Notes under the pieces: generated by a model
The model's input: the letters and a program-made list of their open reading frames with translations, nothing else
Told to the model about the DNA's origin: nothing
The model's database searches: none
Assembly (NCBI GenBank): GCA_010645155.1
Contig: JAAGOF010000096.1
Location: 22,677-86,676, forward strand
Direction: 5' to 3'
From: Tigriopus japonicus
Lineage: Eukaryota; Arthropoda; Copepoda; Harpacticoida; Harpacticidae
DNA: 64,000 nt
Shown here: piece after piece, positions 1 to 11,639 of the stretch
How the letters are laid out: every line of letters begins with the position of its first letter
Numbering within the stretch: the stretch's first letter is position 1
Position numbers and translations under genes: made by a program

Positions 1-438
1 AATAAATGTTATCATTGAATACAGAAAATATTAGAGAAATGAAACTCTTTCTCTTGGTTTTGTAATGTTGAAAATGTGTTTTATATTTCTTGGCAATTAC
101 TTTGACACATAAACAGAGCATTCCGTGGTATAATTTAATTAAAAATAATTTTTATTAATTTAAAGTATGATAAAATTTGAAGGTTTAAAGAAGTGGTAGT
201 GGTGTATTTATGTAATTTTGCTTCAATTCATAACTAAAGACATTTCAATATCCATTACTATGGTTTTGGAATATTTATTCGTTTTAGCGGTTTTAAGTGA
301 TTTATTATAGTTATTTGAGCTGATAAAAAGTGTACATCTTCACAAAATATTTTCCTTATGATACTCTGATATCGGAAAACGCCATTAGAAGTCTTGGCAC
401 TTGAGCAAACACTTTTTTAGAACATAGGTAACCACCCT
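1..438 (+). repeat. Right-hand part of a dispersed foldback repeat
   Basis: About 120-438 aligns by eye with 53130-53382 in the same orientation and with 52388-52740 in inverse orientation. Shared landmarks are 'gatactctgat', 'agaagtcttggca' and 'gcaaacactt', followed by a terminal 'taaccac' block near 430-438. The 5' part runs off the window edge. No coding potential was recognised. Confidence 0.6.
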
Positions 439-554
439 GTTCTCTTAGGCATTTATTATACTCTTAAGTATTTGAGTACTTTAATTATATTTGACTCTTT
501 AAATGTCATTCTAAAAACGCAGATTTGTAGTTGAACATCAGTTTTTGCGCAATT

Positions 555-735
555 TTGTCCATTAGCGGCCATTTTCTGTCACTTTCTGCCATTTTCTGCC
601 GCTTTCTGCCATTTTCTGCCACTTTCTGCCACTTTCTGCCACTTTCTGCCATTTTCTGCCACTTTCTGCCACTTTCTGCCATTTTCTGCCACTTTCTGCC
701 ATTTTCTGCCACTTTCTGCCATTTTCTGCCACCAA
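555..735 (+). repeat. 10-bp minisatellite (CACTTTCTGC/CATTTTCTGC)
   Basis: About 17 tandem copies of a decamer alternate between the forms actttctgcc and attttctgcc. The array gives spurious open frames on both strands (repeats of the type WQKMAES on the - strand). The motif resembles the 'agtggcagaaaatggcag' word in the TIR element at 33973-34705, so it may be an expanded subterminal repeat of that family. I see no reason to call it coding. Confidence 0.85.
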
Positions 736-804
736 TTTCACCAAGTGGCAGAAAATGGCAGAAATTCAGTAAAAGCCAGAATTTGCCATCCCTGGCCAAT
801 GAAC

Positions 805-1250
805 AGCATTGGGAGGGCTCTTATGTACTGATGGGATTTCCCAAGCTATCAAGCACTTCAATTTTTCAAGCTAGGCTTGTTTCCATTTCAGCTGCCTCAA
901 GCCTAACCAAGCATTCAAGCCAGAGCTCAGAGGACCTACAGTTAACAGCAGGGTTGCCAAGCTATTTGTGGTCCTTTTTGCCTGATCTATAAATAGAAGC
1001 AGAAACTCCTATGCTGTTGCAGAATTTGTCAATTTTTGGCATAGATTTGCAAGATATTTGCTTTCTTAGGGGCTTTATGAAGATGCTTTGTTAAACTTGA
1101 GCGCAAACTATTTTACTCCTTTTCTGGTGGCCAACAAATTGAATCTTACCTGGCAAACCTGACATCGGGTGAAAGTGCTTGAAACTGCTTGCAAGCTTTC
1201 AAGCACAGCTGAAAATTGTTGCTTGGCCCAAGCTCCTCTTCAAGCTGCAG
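805..1250 (+). repeat. Dispersed repeat, copy 1 (pair with 9300-9730)
   Basis: The stretch matches 9300-9730 in direct orientation over about 430 bp with few differences. Shared words include 'aagctatcaagcacttcaat', 'gcagggttgccaagctattt' and 'gcagaaactcctatgctgtt'. This copy runs directly into a Tc1-like transposase relic, whereas the other copy diverges before that point. No gene was recognised. Confidence 0.8.
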
Positions 1251-1683
1251 CTTGTTCCCATCAGTACTCTTATGCCTCTCAACAAGATGGTGCTCCTTCC
1301 CATACGGCCAAAATTGTTCAGAACTGGTGCAAGACAGCTTTCTGCATTTTTGGCAAAAAGAATATTGGCACCCTTCCTCCCCTCCCCTCAATGTTATGGA
1401 CTTGTTTTGTCATGGAAAACATAAAAATGTGGACAGCCTCAAGCCAGCGTTGGAGGCCGCCTGAGACGACATTGATCCTGAAGTCATTCGGCGATTCAGG
1501 CAGTCAGTTAGAGATTGGATGCTGTTGTGGAGGCCAAGGGCGGCTATTGCGAATAATGCAATAAATATGTTTTGTGGATTTTTGGCCGTTCTATCGATTC
1601 TGTTAAATACATTATCTTGTTTGGTTAATATTTAAAAAGTTAATTGCATATTTCGTCGTGCTAACCTTTATGTGTCACCCTGT
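1240..1683 (+). pseudogene. Tc1/mariner-like transposase relic (C-terminal part)
   Basis: Conceptual translation in two frames gives the second catalytic-Asp region of a Tc1/mariner (IS630-type) transposase, QQDGAPSHTA, at about 1280-1310. It continues in another frame with WHPSSPPLNVMDLF and an LKPALEAA-like helix, so at least one frameshift has broken it. The catalytic-core Asp sits in QQDGAPSHTA. The 3' edge 'caccctgta' at about 1674-1682 looks like the inner-to-outer end of a Tc1-type terminal repeat next to TA. The N-terminal helix-turn-helix part is absent or replaced by the dispersed repeat. It is non-functional. Confidence 0.8.
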
Positions 1684-1939
1684 ATATATCTCAGACTACG
1701 GAAAGACTGGACGACTGACGGAGACGCAACCTTTTCTGTACGCGTCATGCAGCTCAGGAAGCTATGTTAATTAATTCAAACTTATGTTAGATGTTAACAA
1801 CTTAGTTATCTGTTCTCTAGCTTTTTTGCCGGTCTCCCAATCTCCCCTGTAAAAGATTTACAACGTTTTGATCTTCTTGTAATACTCATGCACGATGGAT
1901 AGACAACCCAAAACCTCAAATTTTAACATAGTTTTAAGA

Positions 1940-2195
1940 GGGAAGATGGTTGTAGTGTAGTGCGTACCGAGTTATGCTAAGGTTCATAGGTTCGATCCCA
2001 GGTCTTCCCCCTGCCTCTTTAAAATCTAGTGGATACTCGCCTCAAATGGCACTAAACAAACCCAGAAAAGCCCTCCCAAACCATAGTCATTGTAAAAACT
2101 TATTTATAACCATGACATGAAAAACTGTCATAATTTGATGTATCCATGAGAAAATGTTTCTCGCAATAAAGATTAATTAATAATTAATTAACTTG
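1940..2195 (+). mobile_element. SINE with tRNA-derived head
   Basis: The 70-nt head (1940-2009) has a 7-bp acceptor-like pairing, GGGAAGA with TCTTCCC, an A-box-like stretch (TGGTTGTAGTG) and a B-box match (GGTTCGATCCC). Its T-stem pairs poorly, so it is a tRNA-like SINE promoter rather than a working tRNA gene. An unrelated body follows and ends in 'cgcaataaagatta' plus AT-rich tail. The same head and body start occur on the - strand near 38815-38975, and the 3' tail occurs at 18436-18554, which supports one SINE family. Confidence 0.7.
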
Positions 2196-3730
2196 AGGCA
2201 ATCCAATTTGAATATATCTAAAAATCCATTTATGTAATTCAGTTAGGTGATTTCTTCATGAAATATTGTTTATACCTCTAATACTTATTGTTAATGTAAG
2301 CAATTGTTGATTATATAGCTTTCCTGCAATTAATGAGCCATATTTGATATTATCATCTATTAATCTACCAAGAGTCCAAAAAGGTGGTGTACCTCTTTCA
2401 ATTTACTCATTTCCTCATTCTTAATATCACTTTATTAAGTTAAGTTAAGTTTACTTCTGCAGAGTCTCGCGATTCAAAACGTGGAGTGTATACAATACTA
2501 AGAGACCCGGTCTATGCAGTAACTTTGTTCACTTTTTATGCAAGTTTTTTCAGTGTTTTGTGTTTTCTTTTCATTTCATTCTAGAGCCATGTATTCTAAC
2601 TTCAAAAGTTATGTTCTTGTAATGCCTCATAATTGCTTTGATTTGTCACAACGGTGTTCAAAAGTCCACAAGTCTGAAAGCTTCCCCAACTCCTTTTTGA
2701 AGGTCTGAAATTGGTCGCTCTGATTTGGTTGACGGACCCTCTTGCCCTCTCCTTTTCCCTTTTTTCTCCTACCTCATATGTAGAGGGTGACTAATTTTGA
2801 AACTGAAGTTGATATTTTAAACCTGTAATAACTTAAAAATGAGGCAAAAATCTTGATATCCCCAAAAGTTAAGAATATTTTTTGATACAATAATTAAAAA
2901 CTTGCTGTTAACTGTTGCCAATTTCAAATCACTGGGGATGTACGAGAGGCATTCAAACTTAGCAAAGTGAAGGGCATATTTTAGGAATTTCTCTACTTTC
3001 CATTACAAAAAATGCTATAAATGCCGCCCATTTCATGATCAAGCACTTGGGTTTCTCATAAGTTTCATTCCTATTAAAGGACTCAAATAGTTATTGTAAG
3101 TTTATTTTGTTATTACACTTGTTATTATAAGCATGATACAAGTCATACTCCCTCAGTTCCATGATATTGGCACGTTGAAGTAGACCTAATTGATTGCGGG
3201 CCGGCGCGAGAGCGCTTAAAATTTCGAAACAAGGCTTCGATAATTCTAAATTAGTAAGATCAATACTATTTATGCACCTGCAAAGGAAGGGAGTAATGGC
3301 CAAAATCCGGCGGAGGGAGTTTCATTTTATTGGCGACCCGAGGGCGTCAGCCCGAGGGGCGTCAATTAAAATGAAACGAGTGATGTCGGATCTTGACCAT
3401 TCCTCCCTTCATTTGTGGGTGCATAAGGTATTTTGTTGACCAACTTATCCTTTTTGGGACTTCCGTTACAATTTTTCAACCCTGAAAATCAGTTCAACCA
3501 TGGACATTCGTACTATCCAACTAGCATGCTTTGCTTACTCAATACCGGTATTAGGAGCAAGCTCCGTTCACCTCAAGTACATCAGTTTGTGTGTTGGCTA
3601 CTCAGTGCCATGGTATAAAATCCTACCACGACCACTTTTTAGGATCATTCCCCGTCAATGAGACAGGGGCTTCAGACGTGCAAATGATTGTGCGTCTGAG
3701 ATGTATTTGCAACCCCATGATTCATTCATA

Positions 3731-3800
3731 GGGCAATAAAGTGATTGGTAGGGTAATAAAATGATTGGTAGGGTAGTAAAGTAAGTTGTAGGTGAATAAT
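3731..3800 (+). repeat. 20-bp tandem repeat, about 3.5 copies
   Basis: The unit 'gggtaataaaatgattggta' recurs with small changes (gggcaataaagtgattggta, gggtagtaaagtaagttgta). Confidence 0.75.
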
Positions 3801-4426
3801 ATTTTGGACCTGACCTCTTCGGGCTTGGAGGAAGTCTCATAAAAGGAGAAGGCGGTCAATAAAAAATATTATGTTAGAGTTGACATTTTGTTAATGTTGC
3901 TAAGTTAACATAACATGCCTTAACTAAAAACGTGAACTAAGATTCTTAGAAAAGAGATTACATTGAAGGAAATTTAATTTTGCGAAAATGTGCTCTCCAA
4001 AATTGGAATTCTCATTTTAAGTTTAGGTCCAAATAATAACAACATCATGATTATGTAGATTAAATTGAAATACACCAAGGAACATTCCCTCCGCACTATA
4101 TTTGTACAAGAGAAATGAAGATTCACTTGTATTTTGGTCTGGAAGTAGTTTTTTCATAACATCATTTATATTTCATTTTGTCATTTATCATATTAAAAAA
4201 GTACAGAGAATTCTTTAGCATGACTATGTCCTGGACATTTTATTTCTAAGCCGATTGCTCTGTCATCTGAACTTATTTTGGATATACCAAAGCCATTTAT
4301 GTGCTAAGATACAACTCTCGTGTGCAAGAGGGAACAGCATTTGAGATTTGTTGACAAGCTTCGAACGAGGGCAGCTGACGAGCGGATTTTTGTAAACATC
4401 TTCGGTGTACTTGCCAATACTTAAGA

Positions 4427-4483
4427 GTGTTTCTTGAAGTACTGCAAGCTGTAACTGTACGGTCGGAAGCACTTCAAGAAACA
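4427..4483 (+). repeat. Short hairpin with 15-bp perfect arms
   Basis: The word 'agtgtttcttgaagt' is followed about 25 bp later by its exact reverse complement 'acttcaagaaacact'. It may be a tiny MITE remnant. No function is assigned. Confidence 0.6.
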
Positions 4484-5346
4484 CTATCAAATAAAAAATC
4501 TTTCTTTGGTGTCTTGATCAATGGACCAAATGCATTTGTGTTGAAAATTTGGGCAAATAAATGCTAAGACAAATATTCTGTTTTGAGCTTAAAAAATGCC
4601 CAGAATTATGCCTCCCACAATGCAAACACTGAAATTCATCTTACTCGCTTGGTTCACTCACACTTAGAAAAAGTACATGAACATTTGGTATGTGGCTGAA
4701 TTACCAACAGAACAAGCCCGACCCTCAAGATGAACTCACAACATGAACAATCTAGCAGTAGTTAAAACTTGACTGATTCCCACAATAACTTTGGGTGGGA
4801 AGTTACTCATGTCACTAAAGCTGTTGCACTTTCAAAGGTGGGTGTGTCATTAACCATAACTGTAGCACTATAGCAGATGAAGGAGTACCGCCATGCGTCA
4901 AATGAACTGAACGTGGCATAAAAATACACACATAAAAAGCACTGAGCAGATGAATTTATCACATGTCAAGATGATTTTTCATGATGTTTCAAATGTTATG
5001 AGGGGGAGCAACTAGCAAAACAAACAAGGGTGACTGCAAATTGAAGGCTTCCTATAATTGTGATTTGGATCTTAATAATAAAAAATAGATAATCTACATA
5101 ATTAAGGCTCGTCATTTCTTTAAATAATAGGAACCTGCCATGAGCTTATGAATTGCAGAAGGAACATAACACTCAAATTGTAAAAAGATGTTGTTCTGTC
5201 ATAATATGAAATCATGCTGTCTGCTGGTCAACGATCTCGTCACCTGTTGAATGGCAGATATGGCCAATTCTGCCCAATGGGAATTGGGTTGGGTTTCCTG
5301 AATGACGCATAATTTGAGACAAGCACTTTTTCCAATGTGTTTTCAG

Positions 5347-6081
5347 ATTATCAGAACTTTCAGAAATCCTTGTTTATATGGAGCAACGGAGTATACAAGT
5401 TTCTCAACTGCACCATGCATACATTTGGGAAGAGACAAAACTCGTATTATTTCAATTTATTTTGTGCAAGTGTCCGAGTATCAATTATGACTAAAGACCC
5501 GGAAACGTTAGGTGTTGAACAAGAGGTTCAATGTTTTTTGTTACTTACATTGACAACTGGACAAAGATTTGATATTTGCAACTTTTGGTGTAGTTTGCTT
5601 TTCGCAAATTTGTCTGAACCATACATATTACTTGACACAGTTCTGACAATAGCATCAACTATTAACTCAGTAATCAAGCAAGATTATTGTTTTTTACATA
5701 TTTCAGGAAAAGACTTTGAAGGCTTAGAAGCTTGTATTTATGCGATGGTTTTGGATTCAATTAGAGGGAACATAATACACGCCATTCCAGAATCAAACGG
5801 TATCAGCAATGATAACCAGTGTCTCAGAAACAATCCGAGTTTGACAACACCATCACCAACAACAAGGTGGTCACCAACATTAAACTTTGAACATTTTGTT
5901 TCTTCTGCAATGGAACAGGAAACAACGAAAGGATCTATCACAGCATTTCCTAGCAAACCTCCACATAATACATTCAAAACGCTCGCCTCCACTTCCACTC
6001 CTACCATCATTGACATTCCAAGCTTAACAACCACCACCACTACGACCACTACCACCACTATCACCACCACCACCACCATCA

Positions 6082-6114
<33 letters not shown>

Positions 6115-6128
6115 CGACGACGACGACG

Positions 6129-6171
<43 letters not shown>

Positions 6172-8240
6172 CTAGAGTTTCGTGCTCAGTGGGAGATGTT
6201 ATCAAATTTGTTGAGAAAGAAAGTCACCTAACATTGCATGAAAAAGTGATATCTTCTTTAAACAATTTTGAAAACCCAGACTTCGATATCAAAATGGAAA
6301 TCAAAACGACTTCGAGCAATGCTCTTCTATTGAAGCACGTCGGAAAGGACACAAAAATTGAAATTCGAAGTAAGTTTTAAAATGTTTTCCTCCTTTATAA
6401 AGAATTGCATTTATGATTTTGAGTGAGGTAAAAAGCTGAAAACTTAAGAAACGTGTATTGTGCTCTTTTCACCTATTAAAAGAAAACACCCTTATTATTT
6501 TTATTTATTTATTAATTTATTTTTTTTTTTGGGGGGGGGCGGATTTTTTAATACCGCTATAAGGAATGGGATTCCCTGTAAAGAGACTTAATGATTAATA
6601 TAGTTTACAAAATTACCGTTTATATGAAATTTGATCTACCAATGAGTTACTGTTGGCAGATCTGTACAACCCTTGAATAGTGGGTTGGTCAGGAATAGTA
6701 TTCAAAAATTTGTCCAATCCTGCCTTAAATGCTGTTAGAGGATAAGCTCCTACATATTTATCATTCCTAGCTCCAAAAACATTTTTATAACCTACTTCAA
6801 AAACAAGCCATTTTCTGATAATTTGAGTACACTTACATTGAAGTTTAATAAAAAGGTATTGTATGGGCTGCTGCTGAGTAAGTTTAGTTTGAAGACCTAG
6901 TCTTTTTCAGCCGAAATTTTGATTTCTGTTATGTTTAGCACTACAAAGCTTGAATTTTGTGAGGGGAGTGTAGATAGATAATTTTGATAGATTAAATAGA
7001 GAAGATACAGAAGAAAATTTCAAATTTTGAAAAAATGATGGGTCTATTTTTCATAACCACATACTGTATGCACCCGCAAAGAGACAAAAATCAATATAAT
7101 TCAAGAAATTGTCCACACTACTTGTTGTTGAATAAAACCACCAGCTTCATAATATTCAGGTGCAATAAATAGGATATTTGTTCACATTATTGGCACATTT
7201 AACTGAACTAGTACGAGTTTGCGTTTTCACAAATGCAGGGTGTAGGTATTTTCCTTATCTGTATTCCTTATATGTTTACTTTTTTCTCTATATAAACCAC
7301 TGATATTTGAAGCTATTTGGGTCCGAAAAATGCTAAGATGTGTTTGGATACTTCAATTCAAACTTGACAAGTTGCAAAATGCAACTTGCACTAAAAGTTG
7401 TAACACGGATTTTTCCGCAAAAAAACGAAGCTTTTGAAGCTTTTTTTCTTCCTTTGTATTTTGTATTTCCTTTGCATTGTAATTAACTGAAAAACTGTTT
7501 GACTTAGATACGTCACAAGCACTTTCCAAAGTATTATGCTATTTTTTGTTACTATCAGTGCAAACCAAAACTGTTTTTTTTTCTTTTTTTTTCATAACAA
7601 AAAAGATCAAATTCAAATTTTAAAATTTCTTAGATCATTTTTTATCATTTCATGCCACTTATCCGGCCAAATCTAACCTAATTTGGGCAAGCTCTCACAT
7701 TCAAAGTTCAACAGCAAAATGTTATTGACAAGATAATGGCAACATATTTGATATAGAATATATAAGAAATAGAACATATAGAGTGATATTGGCAACATTA
7801 GGTCTAGCTTGCTTTAAACATCCTCACTATATATTTGAGTCACACCCTCCAATACATCCATTTTTCTTAAAGTTCTCACTCACAACCCATTATTTTGTTT
7901 ACATCGTCTCAGAGTATACAGTCAGACGATTACACTCAAGTCCTAAAACAGGAAAAATGAGGTTAAACGCTGCCCAAAAATAAACACTTAAAACTTTCGC
8001 ATTTTTCTTTAATTTTTTTTCCACCTTCTTTTTTTTAAGTTTCGAATGGGATCATTGAGGCTGAGGTACGTTCGTCATCAAATACAAAAAGATTGGGGGT
8101 TCCTGTGAAAGGAGGCCCTGACGTGGAAATTCATCTAAAAACATCAAACAACACACTATTCCTGAAATCAAATTCGGTCCAAGCTGAAGTCGATTATGTA
8201 TACAGCAAATATCAATTTAACAAGGAACCAACATTACTAG
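5347..8240 (+). CDS. Threonine-rich, possibly laminin-G-like protein (two exons of a longer gene)
   Basis: I model exon A as 5347-6369 and exon B as 8040-8240. Exon A follows a good acceptor (gtgttttcag, ending 5346), is open for about 340 codons and ends at a GTAAGT donor. Exon B follows a pyrimidine-rich acceptor ending AAG at 8039, joins exon A in frame (phase 1) and ends at CTAG/GTAAGA, so more exons must exist on both sides. After about 100 residues containing SGKDFEGLEACIY comes a low-complexity Ser/Thr/Pro stretch, then a run of about 45 Thr codons (6030-6171). The stretch IKMEIKTTSSNALLLKHVG recalls the first strands of a laminin G-like domain, and exon B repeats the idea (VEIHLKTSNNTLFLKS). 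The Thr run would suit a mucin-like O-glycosylated linker in an extracellular protein. The laminin-G reading is inference from weak motif resemblance; I do not recognise the gene. Confidence 0.5.
6030..6171 (+). repeat. In-frame ACN trinucleotide array coding poly-threonine
   Basis: The array is mosaic: mixed ACC/ACT/ACG codons first, then an ACA block, an ACG block (about 6113-6129) and another ACA block, interrupted only by a few Ile/Lys codons. All codons stay in the reading frame of the surrounding exon. The block structure implies separate slippage expansions. The reverse strand gives a meaningless poly-Val frame. Confidence 0.9.
6515..6765 (-). mobile_element. 5'-truncated LINE 3' end (family shared with 18340, 51500 and 59940)
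   Basis: The stretch from 'ggattttttaata' through 'gggattccctgtaaagaga' and 'cttgaatagtgggttggtcaggaatag' matches the 3' end of the LINE copies at 18340-20475 and 59940-62850. The poly-T/G run at 6518-6540 corresponds to the 3' tail on the - strand. Only the last ~230 bp remain. The insertion lies in the presumed intron of the threonine-rich gene. Confidence 0.8.
6766..8039 (+). other. Rest of presumed intron, no other gene seen
   Basis: AT-rich sequence with homopolymer runs. I see no exon-like conserved frame, and it ends in the pyrimidine tract of the exon B acceptor. Confidence 0.4.
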
Positions 8241-9299
8241 GTAAGAAAGGTGATTCTACTTTTGCCGTTGTCTAAGTAGTAGAGTGCGGGGAAATACTTT
8301 TTCTGTGGAGCAGAAATTCCAGACGTTTTGAGGAGCAATGTCAGTGGACAATCACGAGCGTCAAACATCGTTGTGAAACGTTTGGGATTTTTGATCTACA
8401 GCGAAAAAAAAATTACTTTCCCTCACTAATTACTAAAGACGGCTAAAATATGCTATAGCCATTAAAGGCCCTAAATCGAGTGTTTAAGCATAGAATGCAA
8501 AAATATTTGTTCTATACATGTTTTGTGTTCTTGTTATATTCGAAAAATCCTCTGAAATTGTAACAAAATCACGGAAAACGCTTAAATTAGCAAAATTGCA
8601 CCCAAAAAGTGCTGCAAAATTAGTTTTTGGTTTTATTCAAGTGACTGTGAACTTCTAATTATTACTGACGCCAAAAATGGCCTGTCTCTTTGTAAAATTG
8701 GTTGGGTTTTAAACACATTTTTTTGTTTGGTGCAAATTAGGATCATTTGCATATGAAGATTGTGTTCTCGTGATTTGTGATAAATTGCAACGAGTGTCTC
8801 GTCATTTTTATCCCCACAAAAAATCATGTTGCTGAAAAAGTGTTTTGTTTAAGGCAGGGTCAGCAACAGCTTTATGGTAAGGGCCCTACACACTCAAACT
8901 TTGAGTTGTATGTTGTATTTGTTATGTTGCATTTTAAAAAAAATTTCTGGACAGTCGTTTCAAGACTTCTTGCCTCTCGGTTGAGAAAAACTTACAAGAA
9001 TGATGTACTAATGAATAGGCCCCGGATTTGAATTTGAAAATTTGATCAATTAATTTTTCATTTTTGTGGCAAAACTTGGCAGAATTAAAGTTTTTTAAGG
9101 AATAAAGTTTTAAAGTTTTTCGCCAAAGTAATCTCTCTTTTTGCATCGTTATTGATCATTCATTTCGGCGAGAAGGTCGACCAAACACCGTAATATACAT
9201 AGTATTTTATAATGAATCCTTGAAATTTGTCCCAGGAACCGATCTTATCTGGCCATTTTGTTATTCAAAGTCGGGCATTCCTAATTTCAAAGTTCGGAA
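8241..9299. other. Downstream stretch, no gene supported
   Basis: If the threonine-rich gene continues, its next exon should follow the donor at 8241, but I could not find it. 'tgtgaaacgtttgggattt' near 8373 resembles a word near 25350, and 'aggaaccgatct' plus 'tggccattttgtta' near 9233-9265 recurs near 62877-62910. Both point to unclassified dispersed repeats. Confidence 0.4.
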
Positions 9300-9730
9300 G
9301 AACTACTGATGGGATTTCTCAAGCTATCAAGCACTTCAATTTTTCAAGCTGGGCTTGTTTCCATTTCAGCTGCCTCAAGCAAAACCAAGCATTCAAGCCA
9401 CAGGGCTCAGAGAACCTTTGGTGAATAGCAGGGTTGCCAAGCTATTTGTTGTCCTTTTTGCCTGATCTAAATATAGAGGCAGAAACTCCTATGCTGTTGC
9501 AAAATTTGCCATTTTTTCCCAGATTTTTCAAGATATTTACCTTCCTAGGGGCTAAATGAAGCATGCTTCGTTAAACTTGAGTACAAACTATTTTACTCCA
9601 TTTCCAGTGGCCAACAAATTGAATTTTAACTGACAAGCCTGACATTGGGTGAAGGTGCTTGAAACTGCTTGGAAGCTTTCAAGCACAGCTGAAAACTGTT
9701 GCTTGGTCCAAACTCCTCTTCAAGCTGACT
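9300..9730 (+). repeat. Dispersed repeat, copy 2 (pair with 805-1250)
   Basis: Direct repeat of 805-1250, as described there. Similarity stops at 'cctcttcaagct' (about 9725), where copy 1 continues into the Tc1-like relic. Confidence 0.8.
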
Positions 9731-10952
9731 TCAAATCTTTGGCAATGTTGACATAAAACACAATAATGTGCAAATAGGCCTAATGTAACGTAGTCATTTG
9801 GCGTCCCTGCAAAGGTTCTGTGACTTGTCATGCTCTTCAAGGACTTTTTGTCTGGGGCTGCACAACTTGAGGCCTAAGGCAAGGACATCTAGAATAGAGG
9901 TGGACTTTTCACGGCACGGCAAAACGGGCCGGAGGTGACCCAAATCAAGTGAAAGGCAAAGATAGTACGCCAATTCAGCCGGAAATTTAGAGAAGCCTCT
10001 TTGGTCTTCTGGCTAATTTGGTTGGGCGAACTGCCAAAGATGAGGCCTCTCCTAGATTAAGGGTTGCTTGTTGCAACTGTTGCAATGTTCAAAATGACTT
10101 TAAGATGCTCATTGATTGGCCCCAAGAGCAATAATTGGTTTGAATGTTATACAAAGGTGACTTAACTTATTGTTTTGCCACACTTTAAGTCAGCTGGTCT
10201 GTCCTTATTTGTTGGTTCAAATATAATTAATATGAAGAAGACAACGTGCCACAGGATCCCTGAAGAGAGAAGATGAAAATCAAAAATGGTGACCAAAACA
10301 ATCAGAATATTGCTAAGAACTTATTTTGCAACATATTGGACAAAACCTGTCAATGTAAAGTGTAATGAGCTTTAAAGCCTTTTGTGAGTGTTCAAATAAT
10401 TTATCTGAAAATAGGATCCAGAATGGCATAAGGTTTTTTCTTAGTTTTGATTAGAAGATCACATAATCCAGCCTTTCTTCAAACTTTCAAGACACTACAA
10501 TTGAGGCTTGTCAAGTAAAAAATCTGCTTGCTTTTTCGACTAATATCAATGAAGACCTTTCAAATAAAATCATTCAGACCGTAAGTGTCTTTCAATAGTC
10601 TTAAAACACTACAAAATTGATTTTGTGTGCAGTTTTTCTGAGTTGCCACACTCAGTGGCACCCTGAAGAAGGAAAACAAGCGCAGTTGTGCTATTCTTTT
10701 AAGTCGTGCAACAAAGTTCAGTAATCCCTAATCCACATACTCCGCATCGCGACAGCTTGAGAGGTTGCGTGGCACAGTTTTTATGTTGCAGAGGAACTTC
10801 ACATAGAGTTATCACTGGTGCATTAAATTAGGAAAAGGGTGGTTTTTAATTACACATTAAACGGTACAGGTAGTGTTGAGGAATGTAGTTGTTGCATTTA
10901 AAGTCAAAATTTCATATTAATTACTTACTACAACTCGTCAGGAACAAAATAG
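9731..10952. other. Intergenic, nothing recognised
   Basis: No open frame with recognisable similarity and no clear terminal repeats. Confidence 0.4.
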
Positions 10953-11372
10953 CTAAGAAGGAAAGAGGTCCAGAGCAAACGCTTGGTCAAACGAAAGACT
11001 AGAGATAGTAGAGGTTCTAAATAAAGAGTGTAGGCACCATTAACATTGGATTAAGGCAATTATTTGTTTAAAAAAGACATTGAAGGTTCTTAATAACATT
11101 ATGGAAGATGGTTCATACATTGGNNNNNNNNNNNNNNNNNNNNNNNNNNNNNNNNNNNNNNNNNNNNNNNNNNNNNNNNNNNNNNNNNNNNNNNNNNNNN
11201 NCTAAGAAGGAAAGAGGTCCAGAGCAAACGCTTGGTCAAACGAAAGACTAGAGATAGTAGAGGTTCTAAATAAAGAGTGTAGGCACCATTTACATTGGAT
11301 TAAGGCAATTATTTGTTTAAAAAAGACATTGAAGGTTCTTAATAACATTATGGAAGATGGTTCATACATTGG
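10953..11372. other. Scaffold gap flanked by duplicated 171-bp contig end
   Basis: Bases 11124-11201 are N (78 positions). The 171 bases before the gap (10953-11123) recur immediately after it (11202-11372) with one difference I can see (caccattaacat versus caccatttacat). This is the signature of two overlapping contig ends that were scaffolded instead of merged, so the gap and the duplication are probably not in the genome. Confidence 0.9.
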
Positions 11373-11639
11373 TAAACAATAAATCATTTTGAAACCTTCC
11401 TCTGGGGAGTTGCCTTATGAAGCACATACTTAGGAGTGGCGACTCCCTTATAGAACTCTGAGCAGAGGGAAAGCATGTCTCGATCATTGGGGAAGCGTCG
11501 TTTAACTTCACTAAAAACGTTCGAAGATGTCAAATATTTTAAAGTAAAATTATAGTAATTTCATAAAAAAAATTGACATGACATTTGATGTAAATACACT
11601 TATTGACCATGATAATTGATTTAAACACAGGTCTGATCC

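Larger units (their letters stand above)
2200..5346. other. Intergenic/upstream stretch, no gene supported
   Basis: Short open frames here are not conserved to my eye and carry no domain. It contains a 20-bp tandem repeat (3731-3800), a short perfect hairpin (about 4427-4483) and AT-rich filler. Upstream exons of the threonine-rich gene may lie here but I could not identify them. Confidence 0.5.

Noticed and set aside
506..799. Overlapping open frames on both strands (repeats of WQKMAES / FCHFLPLSA)
   Set aside because: They are produced by the decamer minisatellite and have no independent support as proteins.
1940..2009. Functional tRNA gene
   Set aside because: The acceptor arm pairs perfectly but the T stem does not, no clear anticodon arm can be drawn, and the unit recurs fused to a SINE body.
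5738..6205. 155-codon - strand frame with poly-valine
   Set aside because: It is the antisense of the ACN array; the sense strand has splice sites and balanced composition.
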